Of a stretch of 62,581 nt of DNA, positions 1-8,140 are shown in pieces. The translations under genes and the position numbers were made by a program. This stretch comes from CSP1-1 sp035620615 (GTDB lineage Archaea; Thermoproteota; Nitrososphaeria; Nitrososphaerales; Nitrosopumilaceae). The notes beneath the pieces are model-generated. The model saw only the letters and a program-made list of their open reading frames with translations. It did not search any database and had not been told where the DNA came from. The DNA is taken from positions 1-62,581 of the forward strand of contig DASPGM010000015.1 of NCBI GenBank assembly GCA_035620615.1, given 5' to 3'. How positions within the stretch are numbered: position 1 is the first letter of the stretch; every line of letters begins with the position of its first letter.

Positions 1-677
1 GTTTCTATAGTCTTTAAATCATCTAAATTTCCATAAAATTCATCCAAAAAAGACGATAATTGTAAAATAGGAACTATTGGTACATTATCAATGAAGCTAA
101 TTTCTTCTTGGTATAGAGTAACAATTACAGGTACCGCCATAGCTTCTTGAGTTTTTGCCACGAAATGCTTTACTCTTTTAACTTGTTTTTTTACTATCAC
201 TCCAAGTGAAGACACACTCATTTTCTTCCAATGTTTACAGTCAATAAGCACCGCAATCCCATGATTAATTCCAACTACATCAATTTCCATTCTGGGATTG
301 GTTAATACCAGATTTTTTTTGATTTCAAAATTTTTTGATTCTAATATCTCAGCTACCAGTCCCTCAAAATCCTTCCAATTCAAATAAATGGAAACATCAT
401 CAATGGGGGCTCCTTGTCTGATTGCAAATAATGCAGCTTTTAGCTTATCTTCCTGATTAAAATTAACAATTTCCCCTTCAAAACTTCCTATTTTGTTTGC
501 AACTAAAATATTGAGGATTTCTTTTGCAGAAATTTGATCTGTTTGTGCAACTATGGCAAAATCTAGAACCGAAATTCCACCTGGGATTATCCCTGTTATG
601 CCTCTTGTAAGTGGTTTTAGTTGCAATGCATTTTCATATTTAATTTTCTTTTTTAAATTTTGAGTATTATAATCCAA
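1..677 (-). CDS. Restriction-endonuclease-like (Mrr-type) protein, C-terminus cut by window edge
   Basis: I translated this from the reverse strand; about 225 codons are visible and no stop is reached. Residues near 100-120 read WKDFEGLVAEILESKNFEIK, which matches the helix-strand opening of Mrr-like nuclease domains. It is followed by EIDVVG (about 131-136) and VLIDCKHW (about 143-150), giving a D-(x)12-D-x-K pattern typical of PD-(D/E)xK nucleases. Residues 1-90 are not recognised. The only in-frame start after an upstream TAA is TTG at 677. It lies about 29 nt from the TATA box at 702-711, so the transcript is probably leaderless. The product may be a DNA nuclease or a Holliday-junction/repair protein; substrate unknown. 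Confidence 0.7.
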   Translation of the reverse strand, partial: MDYNTQNLKKKIKYENALQLKPLTRGITGIIPGGISVLDFAIVAQTDQISAKEILNILVANKIGSFEGEIVNFNQEDKLKAALFAIRQGAPIDDVSIYLNWKDFEGLVAEILESKNFEIKKNLVLTNPRMEIDVVGINHGIAVLIDCKHWKKMSVSSLGVIVKKQVKRVKHFVAKTQEAMAVPVIVTLYQEEISFIDNVPIVPILQLSSFLDEFYGNLDDLKTIE

Positions 678-701
678 AAAATGCTTTATGCCCTTTGAAC
701 C

Positions 702-711
702 TTATATTATA
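702..711. promoter_or_regulatory. Probable bidirectional TATA box between two divergent genes
   Basis: TTATATTATA is nearly self-complementary. It sits about 25 nt before ATG 731 on the plus strand and about 29 nt before TTG 677 on the minus strand. Both spacings suit leaderless archaeal transcripts, so one element may serve both genes. Confidence 0.5.
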
Positions 712-730
712 GCCAATGCACATGCATTTC

Positions 731-3202
731 ATGAAATTCTTATTTTTCCTAATATTTGGAATATTTAGTTTTCAGATTGCTTTCGCAGAACAAGGAAGCT
801 ATGTTAATGAAATACAATTCATACAATATCTTGATGAAAACACTGCTCTAGAAGAAGTACGAAATGGAAATTTGGATTTATACTATTACCGAATCTCATC
901 AGACAGAATTGATAGTGTAAAATCTCGAGAGGGGTTACAAGTTTTTGATTCAACAGGAGGTTCATACAGTATTCTAATTAATCCAGCAGAGTCTGAAAAA
1001 TTTAATCCATTTTCTCTTCAGGAAGTAAGATTTGCTTTAAACTTTCTTGTTGATAGAAAATTAATTGTAAATGAACTCATGGGAGGGTATGGGACCACCA
1101 TGATTTCAAATTATGGTCCTTTTGATCCAAATTATTTATTCATTGTCGATGAATTAGAATTATTTCATTTTAGATATAATCCTGCTTTAGCTGATGAAAT
1201 GATTACAAAAGCATTAACTGATGTAGGTGCAAAAAAAATCAATGGGAAATGGTCATTTGATGGCAAAGAAATAGAAATTATTGCTTTTATTAGGAGTGAC
1301 GACCCTGTAAGGAAATCTATTGGTGAGATATTATCATCTGAGTTAGAAAAAATTGGATTTAAAGTTGTAAAAGATTTTGGTGATCTAAATAAAGCGTTTG
1401 TAAACGTATATGGTTCAAATCCATCTGATTTGAAATGGAATTTTTACACAGAAGGTTGGGGTGGACGCTCTGCATTTGTAAAATATGATCCTGTAAGTCT
1501 AGGCCAAATGTATTCCCCTTGGTTTTCTAATATGCCTGGATTTAATGATCCGTCTTATTGGAACTACAAAAATGATTACATGGATACAATAACACAAAAA
1601 ATCTATACTGGAAATTTTAGTTCAGACGAAGAACGAATTGAGCTTTTTAAGAAAGCCACTATGGAAGGTGTAAAAGAATCGGTGAGAATTTTTCTCGCAA
1701 GTAAAATTGATCAATATGTTGTTAATGAAAATGTTCAAGGAATAATCAATGATTTTGGGGCAGGAGTTCCTTCCCGATTTACTCCAATTAATGCACGAAC
1801 TGATTCCGGTTCCCTTAAAATTGGTGTAAAGCAACTTTATCAAGGAGCTTGGAATCCTGTAATGGGCTTTAGCGATACCTATAGTAGACAAATTTGGGAT
1901 ACATTGTATGATCCTAGTGTTTTCAAGCACCCATATACTGGCGTAACAATTCCAATTAGAACAGATTACTATGTTGAAACTGCAGGACCCGATGGAAAAC
2001 TAAACGTTCCAGAAAATGCCATCATATGGGATTCTAGCTTGCAAAAATGGCGTAATGTTCAGCTGGGAACAATGGCTACAAGTAAAGTGACTTTTGATCT
2101 AAAACTAAGTAAATGGCATAACGGAATTCAAATGGATATCAATGATGTTTTACATTCTTTATATTTTACATTAGAATGGGGCTCTGAACAAACAAAAGAT
2201 GATAAAACATTTGATTCTGAATTTACTCCTCGTGCAGCTCAATCTGTCCAGACCTTGATTGGGGTTGTTCCAGTGGATGATGATACAATTGAAGTATATG
2301 TTGACTATTGGCATTTTGATGATGCTGAAATAGCTGAATGGGCTAGTCTTTGGAGCTCTGAACCATGGGAACTGATGACTGCAATGGAACAAGCAGTAAT
2401 TGATGGTAAGGTTTCATTTTCTCGTTCTGGAACTGTGAGCAAAAATGTCAATTGGCTTTCTTTAATTGTTCCAAATGACGCAAATCTCATTCGTCAATAT
2501 TTAGTTCAATTCAAAGATTCAAGCTTTGAACCCCCCTCTTTAGTTTTATCTGATTTACCAAAGAGCTATTTTGATTCAAGATACGAAGCTTCGATAAAAT
2601 GGATTGATCAATATAATCACGCAGTAATAAGTAACGGGCCATTTTATTTGAAAAGCTATTCTCCTGAATCAAGAACAATTACTATTAAGGCCTTTGATGA
2701 TGTTAGTTATCCTTTTGAAGCAGGCCATTGGAAAGAATTTGAAAAAGTTAAATTTCCAAAAATAGTTGAAGTTGATCTTCCAGATGTTGTAATGCAAGGA
2801 GAAGACCTTGTAATTCCTATTTCCACTCAAGATTCATCAAGAATTGATTATTTTTTTACAGACTCCAAGGGTAATTCTGTTGCATCAGGAACACAAGAAG
2901 TAGATTCTGAAAAAACCTCATTGGTTTTGTCTAAAGAGCAGACTGAAAAATTTGGAATCGGAGCAAATGACCTAAAGGTTTTTGCCGTATCTGATGAAGT
3001 CCTTCGGCCTGATATCTATGGAGTTAGTTTTTTAGTAGTAAATACTTCATCCAATTTGCCAGCAATAACTTTTAGTGAAATTCAAAATATGTCTGAAAAA
3101 AATGAATATGTTTCAATATCTGCAATTATTATAGGAATTATTATAGTATCCACAATTTTTTATTTAAGATATTCAAGAAAAAAAACTATCATTAAAAAAT
3201 AA
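731..3202 (+). CDS. Membrane-anchored oligopeptide/nickel-type ABC substrate-binding protein (family 5)
   Basis: This is an extracytoplasmic solute-binding protein of the SBP_bac_5 family, likely feeding an Opp/Dpp importer. A signal peptide (MKFLFFLIFGIFSFQIAFA) starts at ATG 731; an in-frame ATG at 716 is also possible but lies too close to the TATA box. Counting from 716, the family's mid-to-late motifs come first (NGNLDL 50-55, EVRFALNFLVDRKLIV 103-118). The family's N-terminal motifs come later (WDTLYDP 394-400, FDLKLSKWHNG 460-470, INDVLHS 475-481, SNGPFYLKSY 639-648). This order suggests circular permutation. An Ig-like segment (about 680-775) precedes a TM helix (about 801-817) and a basic tail. 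At about 820 residues it is longer than typical members. No permease is adjacent; an OppF-type ATPase lies at 24332-25297. Confidence 0.85.
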   Translation: MKFLFFLIFGIFSFQIAFAEQGSYVNEIQFIQYLDENTALEEVRNGNLDLYYYRISSDRIDSVKSREGLQVFDSTGGSYSILINPAESEKFNPFSLQEVRFALNFLVDRKLIVNELMGGYGTTMISNYGPFDPNYLFIVDELELFHFRYNPALADEMITKALTDVGAKKINGKWSFDGKEIEIIAFIRSDDPVRKSIGEILSSELEKIGFKVVKDFGDLNKAFVNVYGSNPSDLKWNFYTEGWGGRSAFVKYDPVSLGQMYSPWFSNMPGFNDPSYWNYKNDYMDTITQKIYTGNFSSDEERIELFKKATMEGVKESVRIFLASKIDQYVVNENVQGIINDFGAGVPSRFTPINARTDSGSLKIGVKQLYQGAWNPVMGFSDTYSRQIWDTLYDPSVFKHPYTGVTIPIRTDYYVETAGPDGKLNVPENAIIWDSSLQKWRNVQLGTMATSKVTFDLKLSKWHNGIQMDINDVLHSLYFTLEWGSEQTKDDKTFDSEFTPRAAQSVQTLIGVVPVDDDTIEVYVDYWHFDDAEIAEWASLWSSEPWELMTAMEQAVIDGKVSFSRSGTVSKNVNWLSLIVPNDANLIRQYLVQFKDSSFEPPSLVLSDLPKSYFDSRYEASIKWIDQYNHAVISNGPFYLKSYSPESRTITIKAFDDVSYPFEAGHWKEFEKVKFPKIVEVDLPDVVMQGEDLVIPISTQDSSRIDYFFTDSKGNSVASGTQEVDSEKTSLVLSKEQTEKFGIGANDLKVFAVSDEVLRPDIYGVSFLVVNTSSNLPAITFSEIQNMSEKNEYVSISAIIIGIIIVSTIFYLRYSRKKTIIKK

Positions 3203-3847
3203 TTATTTTTTTCCAATTATAAATAATGTTCCTAATTCGCGCTTCCATTTCTTTTGATTTTTAGTATCCCTGATCTGTTTTGTCTTAGTAGTGAATCCAA
3301 CATCATCGAACATTTTTTTCCATTGTTTTTTTGATCTTAAATCTAAAGGTAATTTCATCATTTTTGCCCAACGGGTAGTTGCCTTGTTATCTCTATAGAA
3401 ATCAGTTCCACAAAAAAATTGTCCACCTGGTTTGAGAAATCTGTATATTTTTTTCAAGCCAAATTCCATCTTAGGTAAATAATATAATGATTCCATTGAA
3501 AAAATATAATCAAATTTTCCACGAAATTTCCAAGACTGGATATCTGTCTCGAAAAAAAATTCTTTTTGGGATTTCTTTTTATCTCTAGCTTTTAAAATCA
3601 TATTTTTACTCTTATCAATTCCTATAGCTTTCTTACAGTTTTTTAGCTCAGCAATTTTTCTAACTACCCACCCATTTCCACATCCTACATCAAGAAAAGT
3701 AAATGGTTTATCAAATGGAATAGTTCTTAAAAATTTTAGTACTGTTTTAGAATGTTCATTTTCCATTAATTCAGACCTCCCATTAACTGCCCATTTATCA
3801 AATGTAATTTTGACCTTATCCACAGAACTTCTTACATTTTTTTCCAT
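3203..3847 (-). CDS. Class I SAM-dependent methyltransferase
   Basis: The protein has 214 residues. SAM-binding motif I (LDVGCGNGW, about 52-60) is followed by the acidic motif II region (AIGIDKSKNM), DIQSWKF..FDYIFSMESLYYLP (post I/II) and a KPGGQFFCGTDF segment (motif III). This is the complete Rossmann-fold methyltransferase core of the Methyltransf_11 type. The substrate cannot be read from the sequence; UbiE-like, sterol-like and small-molecule methylation are all possible. It converges with the preceding transporter gene and their stop codons abut with no spacer. Confidence 0.8.
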   Translation of the reverse strand: MEKNVRSSVDKVKITFDKWAVNGRSELMENEHSKTVLKFLRTIPFDKPFTFLDVGCGNGWVVRKIAELKNCKKAIGIDKSKNMILKARDKKKSQKEFFFETDIQSWKFRGKFDYIFSMESLYYLPKMEFGLKKIYRFLKPGGQFFCGTDFYRDNKATTRWAKMMKLPLDLRSKKQWKKMFDDVGFTTKTKQIRDTKNQKKWKRELGTLFIIGKK

Positions 3848-3935
3848 TTCAATGTTGACTTGATTAGTAGCTTTTGTATGAACGAATTATACTCAAGGCT
3901 TAAATCCAAATTTTGAAAAGCGAAGCCGAAAAGAA

Positions 3936-4154
3936 TTGCCAGATGAATCATGCCGGAAGTGTGGGGGAATCCTTGCTGACTACAGTATATGTAAACAGTG
4001 TAATAGTGCTATAGGTATGATTTGTGTTTCATGTGGCACAAAAACAATGGAACAATTTCATGAACCATGTCTATATATGGTTCCGCCAATTCAGAATGAA
4101 ATTACTCGTAAACCTAATGATTATAATATTCAAAAGATAATTACAGCTAGCTAA
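3936..4154 (+). CDS. Small zinc-ribbon protein
   Basis: This 72-residue protein has three CxxC-type knuckles: CRKCGG, CKQCN and CVSCG, followed by FHEPC. That is enough for two zinc sites of rubredoxin/zinc-ribbon type. The only plausible in-frame start is TTG at 3936. No catalytic domain is present, so a nucleic-acid- or protein-binding role is likely but unproven. Its TAA stop shares the sequence CTAA with the TAG stop of the convergent reductase gene (4-nt overlap). Several similar zinc miniproteins occur in this window. Confidence 0.65.
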   Translation: MPDESCRKCGGILADYSICKQCNSAIGMICVSCGTKTMEQFHEPCLYMVPPIQNEITRKPNDYNIQKIITAS

Positions 4155-5383
4155 ATTGTAACTTTAGTTTTTGACCCCTTGACTAAATTGAAAAGTTGCT
4201 TAGCAGCTAGTTTTGGGTGGCGGGTAGCAAGTTTCACCATATTTGATAACCCAAAGTCTGCTTTAATAAAATCAATAAACTCATCTGGAGTTAATTCTCC
4301 AATAATTTCTATTTCTTTATCCCACTCTTCATCAGATAGCCCAATCCATCTGTCTTGAACCTTTGATGCCGAATTTATTTTAGCCTTAATTTCTTTTTGC
4401 CAAAACTCTTCGTACTTTTTTAATGATTTTTCTGAGGTATCGCCATCTCTAATTGACTTTGCAGCAACTTCTCCTGCAACTCTTCCAAACATAATTGCAT
4501 ATCTTATTCCCTCTAGAACTAGTGGATTAGCCTGCCCAGCTGAATCTCCTACAAGTATTAAATTATCATAAACTGTTTTTCTAGATAATCCGTCATTTGG
4601 AATTAAACCATAATGAAATTCAATTGGTGTTATTTTTCCTAATTCTTTAATCGGCCCTGGTTTTTTTTCTAAGAGTTCCCTTAGTCGTTCAGTAGGATCA
4701 ATTGACGATTCTGGTTTTCCCACTCCGACCCCTATTCGAATAATATTTTTTTTGACAGGGAAAATCCATGCATATCCTGCTGGTGAATATTGTTGTCCTA
4801 CCATTAACCACCATGTATCCAAATCAACATGTTCAGCATATGCCTCATATTCAGCACCTGCTCCAAATCTTTCCCATTGTTTTATAACTCCTAAAGATTT
4901 TCCAACAACCGATTGAAAACCGCTAGCATCAATAACTATTTTTGCATTAAAAATATAATTTTCTTTTGAAGCTGTTTTGATACCAACAATTTTTCCTTGA
5001 TTATTTTTTATAATCCCGTTTACATTGGTTTTGAGGAAAATCTCTGCGCCTTCTTTTTCTGCCTGCTCTGCAAGCCACTGATAGGTTTTTCTTACATCTA
5101 ATACTGCAGCTCTTGGCTCTGAATCTCTAACGGACACTTTGTTATTTGGTGAACAAAAGGAATAATTTTTTATTTCATTATAAAGTTCTGCAGGTATGCC
5201 AAATTTTTTTACATCCTTAATCCAGGTGACTCCGCTAGTTCTAACACTTTGAGATACAACATCCTCTTTTTCTAAAAGTGCAACTTTTGCCCCATTTTTT
5301 GCTGCAGAATAAGCAGCAGATGAACCTGCTGGACCAGCTCCTACTACAACAATATCATAATCTAACTCCTTAAATTCCATCAT
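4151..5383 (-). CDS. Geranylgeranyl reductase family FAD-dependent oxidoreductase
   Basis: These 410 residues form a flavoprotein that probably saturates isoprenoid chains of archaeal membrane lipids. The N-terminal dinucleotide-binding motif VVVGAGPAGSSAAYSAAKNG (about 11-30) is followed by an acidic LLEKED end of strand 2. An internal Rossmann segment GVKTA..FNAKIVIDASG (about 140-155) and the FAD ribityl motif NLILVGDSAGQANPL (about 275-290) are present. Length and layout match digeranylgeranylglycerophospholipid reductases. Thaumarchaea carry several paralogues of this family, so the exact substrate (lipid or quinone/chlorophyll-like chain) is uncertain. The ATG start directly precedes a second Met codon. 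Confidence 0.85.
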   Translation of the reverse strand: MMEFKELDYDIVVVGAGPAGSSAAYSAAKNGAKVALLEKEDVVSQSVRTSGVTWIKDVKKFGIPAELYNEIKNYSFCSPNNKVSVRDSEPRAAVLDVRKTYQWLAEQAEKEGAEIFLKTNVNGIIKNNQGKIVGIKTASKENYIFNAKIVIDASGFQSVVGKSLGVIKQWERFGAGAEYEAYAEHVDLDTWWLMVGQQYSPAGYAWIFPVKKNIIRIGVGVGKPESSIDPTERLRELLEKKPGPIKELGKITPIEFHYGLIPNDGLSRKTVYDNLILVGDSAGQANPLVLEGIRYAIMFGRVAGEVAAKSIRDGDTSEKSLKKYEEFWQKEIKAKINSASKVQDRWIGLSDEEWDKEIEIIGELTPDEFIDFIKADFGLSNMVKLATRHPKLAAKQLFNLVKGSKTKVTI

Positions 5384-5425
5384 GCCTCAAGATATTGAAT
5401 AAAAACCCAAATATAATTAAAGAAA

Positions 5426-5635
5426 TTATCTTTTTAAAATCGGCTTTCCAGCCCCATCTGATTCTCTTTCTGAATCCATGGATTGTTGTTGGCTGTTTTC
5501 TCTATGCATGTAACTATGAGTTTCACCTTCCTTTTTCCTACAAAATTTACTATGAATTGTTTCTTCAATCTTTAATGTATCTTCATTTTCATGGAACATT
5601 CTTTTCCCACAATCTGGACATAATGCTTCAGGCAT
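5426..5635 (-). CDS. Small protein with a CPDC zinc knuckle
   Basis: A 69-residue protein, MPEALCPDCGKRMFHENED at the N-terminus, then ETIHSKFC. The residues Cys6, Cys9, the His and the later Cys could form one zinc site. The C-terminal third is hydrophilic and low complexity (Ser, Glu, Gln, Arg). I do not recognise a family. It lies just upstream of, and in the same direction as, the geranylgeranyl reductase gene (43-nt gap), so the two may be cotranscribed. The opposite-strand frame in the same place looks like a shadow. Confidence 0.55.
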   Translation of the reverse strand: MPEALCPDCGKRMFHENEDTLKIEETIHSKFCRKKEGETHSYMHRENSQQQSMDSERESDGAGKPILKR

Positions 5636-5691
5636 AATCTTGAGTTAATTCAAATGTATTTTAAAGTAACCCAATTAATTTTAAAACTAGC

Positions 5692-5700
5692 GATATAATA
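5692..5700 (+). promoter_or_regulatory. TATA box for the 41-residue membrane protein/DUF99 operon
   Basis: GATATAATA lies 27 nt (centre to start) before ATG 5723. This is the spacing expected for a leaderless archaeal mRNA and supports the short frame as the first gene of the operon. Confidence 0.55.
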
Positions 5701-5722
5701 GATAGTTATCTTCTGAAATATT

Positions 5723-5848
5723 ATGGCTGAACCTGAGATTATTCCATTTGCTGTATGGTCTATTATTGCTAGCATAATTGTTGTTGTTACAGGACTTTCC
5801 TATAGAGCCTTTTCTAGGAGGAAAATCGATGCGGAATCTTCATCTTGA
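5723..5848 (+). CDS. 41-residue single-pass membrane protein
   Basis: I found this frame by reading the gap before DUF99. It encodes MAEPEIIPFAVWSIIASI.. continuing through a hydrophobic stretch (about residues 8-26) and ending with a basic, Ser-rich tail (SYRAFSRRK.. ESSS). One TM helix with a cytosolic positive tail is predicted. A TATA box lies 27 nt upstream of its ATG. Its last 20 nt overlap the start of the DUF99 gene in another frame, so the two are probably translationally coupled. It resembles a small accessory subunit, but I do not recognise a family. Confidence 0.6.
   Translation: MAEPEIIPFAVWSIIASIIVVVTGLSYRAFSRRKIDAESSS
5816..5821 (+). promoter_or_regulatory. Strong Shine-Dalgarno site that fixes the DUF99 start
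   Basis: AGGAGG lies 7 nt before ATG 5829, inside the coding sequence of the 41-residue membrane protein. It favours this start over the upstream in-frame TTG at 5778. Confidence 0.75.
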
Positions 5849-6401
5849 AAAAAAAGGATTACGTGGATTAGCTATTGCTGAAAGTTTTTCCAAAAATTCA
5901 ATAAAATCAGTTCTTGCTGGGGTAGTAATGCGAAGAGATTTTGTAATTGATGGATTTGTTTTTGGTAAATCCACCTTGGAAGGAAATGATGCTACTGATG
6001 TAATTTTATCAATGTACAAAAAACTCGAAAGACAAGATATTAGCTATTTACTTATTTCGGGAATAATAATATCGATGTATAATATAATAGATTTAAAAAA
6101 AATTTCTAAAACTTTAAAAATTCCAGTTATTGGTGTTACATACAAAGATTCAGAGGGAATTGATGAAGCAATAAAACATCATTTTCCTCATTCATATGAA
6201 ACAAAACTAAAAGAGTATAAAGAATTAGGTGGTCGTGAAAAAATTTCCCTTCATACCTCATTTGATGTTTATGTAAGAATAGAAGGCTGTAATATTTCTG
6301 ACGTAAAACATCTTCTAAATGATCTTACTCTTCAAGGATCTTTTCCTGAACCATTACGAGTGGCCCAGTTGCTTGCAAAAACAATGCTACCGGAACACTA
6401 A
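5829..6401 (+). CDS. DUF99 family protein (UPF0215; annotated by some as endonuclease dU)
   Basis: The protein has about 190 residues from ATG 5829, which carries an AGGAGG ribosome site 7 nt upstream. Typical DUF99 features are GLRGLAIAESF near the N-terminus, AGVVMRRDFVIDGFVFG, a long central DISYLLISGI..IIDLKKISKTLKIPVIGVTY segment, and a C-terminal PEPLRVAQLLAKTM segment. DUF99 is an archaeal family; from memory it has been linked to an endonuclease acting on deoxyuridine, but nothing visible here proves catalysis. The gene overlaps the upstream 41-residue membrane gene by 20 nt. At its 3' end it shares CTAA with the convergent SDR gene. Confidence 0.75.
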   Translation: MRNLHLEKKGLRGLAIAESFSKNSIKSVLAGVVMRRDFVIDGFVFGKSTLEGNDATDVILSMYKKLERQDISYLLISGIIISMYNIIDLKKISKTLKIPVIGVTYKDSEGIDEAIKHHFPHSYETKLKEYKELGGREKISLHTSFDVYVRIEGCNISDVKHLLNDLTLQGSFPEPLRVAQLLAKTMLPEH

Positions 6402-7159
6402 CCTTCTGAAGATGTTTTACCGCCATCAACATTAAGAATCGTTCCAGTAATCCAGTTTGCCTCATCTGAGGCTAAGTACAACACAGCATTTGCAACATCT
6501 ACTGGTTGTCCAATTCTATTCAAAGGCAATCTATCTTCGAGAACTTTTCTAGCCTGTGGGTCATCCAGATATGGTTTAATCATTCCAGAATTAATTATTC
6601 CAGGATTTACACAATTACATCGAATATTGGATCTTGCATATTCCACTGCTATAGCTTTTGTAAACATGCTAATTGCCGCCTTTGTAGCCGAATAAACTGC
6701 TAAATGAACTCTGGGAATTGCCCTCTCACTTGAGATTGAACCAATATTGATAATACATCCATTCTTATTTTCACGCATATTTGGAATAACAGCTTTAGTC
6801 ATTCTAAAAACGCCATTCATATTAACATCAATTAATTTTTTTATTTCAGATTCAGGCATTTCATGAAAGTGTTTGGGATCATTTATTGCACCAGCACTAT
6901 TTACTAAAATATCTATTCCACCATATTTGTTAAGAACTTGTTCAACAGTTTGAAGAACTTGGGCCTCATCTATTATATCGCATTGCATAGATACTGTGTC
7001 TTTATTATTTTTAACAGTCGACCTAGCTTTTTCAAGAGCGTCTAATCTTCTACCCAATAATACTACTTTTGCTCCTTCTTCAACAAACCTCTTTACTATA
7101 CTAATTCCTATTTCGCTTGAAGCACCAGTTACTACTGCAACTTTGTCCTTAAGACGCAT
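6398..7159 (-). CDS. SDR family oxidoreductase (FabG-like)
   Basis: This 253-residue protein is a classical short-chain dehydrogenase. TGASSEIG (about 12-19) is the nucleotide-binding glycine motif. VNSAGA (NNAG-like) and the catalytic Ser-Tyr-Lys group (INIGSISS .. YSATKAA) follow, then NCVNPGIINSGM and the C-terminal WITGTILNVDGG. These mark the 3-oxoacyl-ACP-reductase-like subgroup. Archaea lack a normal fatty acid synthase, so the substrate is probably another 3-oxo or alcohol compound. A dehydrogenase of the 6-phosphogluconate type lies upstream on the same strand (38-nt gap), suggesting cotranscription. Confidence 0.85.
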   Translation of the reverse strand: MRLKDKVAVVTGASSEIGISIVKRFVEEGAKVVLLGRRLDALEKARSTVKNNKDTVSMQCDIIDEAQVLQTVEQVLNKYGGIDILVNSAGAINDPKHFHEMPESEIKKLIDVNMNGVFRMTKAVIPNMRENKNGCIINIGSISSERAIPRVHLAVYSATKAAISMFTKAIAVEYARSNIRCNCVNPGIINSGMIKPYLDDPQARKVLEDRLPLNRIGQPVDVANAVLYLASDEANWITGTILNVDGGKTSSEG

Positions 7160-7197
7160 CTCAGTATTATTGAATTACTCATCTTAAATTAATTGTG

Positions 7198-8079
7198 TTA
7201 ATCGACTAATTTCGTAGCTTTTTTTAGGTATGCAAGTATGCCAGTGTAATCAAGATCCCCAAATCCTTGGTCGCATGCTTTCTCGTAGATCTCATTTGCC
7301 TTCATGGACATTGGTAAATTTAGACCAAATTCTTTGGCGGCTTCATTAATAGTGTCTAAATCTTTTTTTAAATTTCTTAGAGTAAAAGTTGGAGAGTAAT
7401 CATCCTTAATCATATTATGTGCCTTGTTCTCACTCATTCCTGTTTTAAAGTAGGTTGAATTTAGGATTGATAAAAATACCTCGGGATCAATCCCAGCTCC
7501 TCTTGCTAATGTGATTCCTTCTGATAGTGCAAGTGCCAACATTCCAATTTGTAGATTCATTGCAATCTTAATTGAATGCGCATTGCCATTAGGTCCCAGA
7601 AAAAATATTTTATTCGCTATTGTTTCAAAAATTTTTTTATTAGATTCAAAAGCATTTTTGTCTCCTGCTGCCATTAGTACTAATTTTCCGTTAATTGCAA
7701 CATTGGGTCCTCCCATCACAGGAGTATCTAACATCCTTATTCCATATTGTTTAAACTTCTTTGCAATTTCTCTTGAGGCATTTGGATTGATGGTGCTCAT
7801 GTCAGCTACAATCAAATTTTCATGCTTCCCATCAACTATCCCATCTTTTTTAAAAGAGACATCATTAAGAGCATCCGCATCCTTTACTATAGTAAGTACA
7901 AGTTCAGATAATTTTGCAACTTCTTTTGGTGAATTTACTACTTGGGCGCCCCTGATCTTTAATTCCTCAGTTTTACTCTTGGTACGATTGTAAACCGTCA
8001 ATTGATACTCAGACTCTAGCAAATGCAAAGCAACTGCTTTTCCAAGCATTCCGGTTCCAATAATTCCTATTTTAGTCAC
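7198..8079 (-). CDS. 3-hydroxyisobutyrate/6-phosphogluconate dehydrogenase family (beta-hydroxyacid dehydrogenase)
   Basis: The protein has 293 residues. GIIGTGMLGKAVALHLL (about 4-20) binds NAD(P). The substrate motif DTPVMGGPNVAINGKL (about 119-134) and the helical KIAMNLQIG segment with the catalytic Lys (about 172-180) follow in the usual order. Length fits the beta-hydroxyacid dehydrogenase family (HIBADH, GlxR, GLYR). Members reduce succinic semialdehyde, glyoxylate or tartronate semialdehyde; Thaumarchaea use a 3-hydroxypropionate/4-hydroxybutyrate cycle, so a semialdehyde substrate is tempting but only inferred. Confidence 0.85.
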   Translation of the reverse strand: MTKIGIIGTGMLGKAVALHLLESEYQLTVYNRTKSKTEELKIRGAQVVNSPKEVAKLSELVLTIVKDADALNDVSFKKDGIVDGKHENLIVADMSTINPNASREIAKKFKQYGIRMLDTPVMGGPNVAINGKLVLMAAGDKNAFESNKKIFETIANKIFFLGPNGNAHSIKIAMNLQIGMLALALSEGITLARGAGIDPEVFLSILNSTYFKTGMSENKAHNMIKDDYSPTFTLRNLKKDLDTINEAAKEFGLNLPMSMKANEIYEKACDQGFGDLDYTGILAYLKKATKLVD

Positions 8080-8140
8080 AAGGATTTTTGCCCTAAATGT
8101 AATTAAGTATCTTTCTAGAATTTAATCAAAAACAAAGACT

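Noticed and set aside
731..3202. PEFG-CTERM sorting signal at the end of the peptide-binding protein
   Set aside because: The C-terminus has a TM helix and basic tail but no PEFG motif before the helix, so it looks like a plain membrane anchor rather than an archaeosortase substrate.
5395..5637. Plus-strand frame opposite the CPDC protein
   Set aside because: The minus-strand product has a zinc knuckle and typical composition. The plus-strand product is aromatic-rich shadow sequence.
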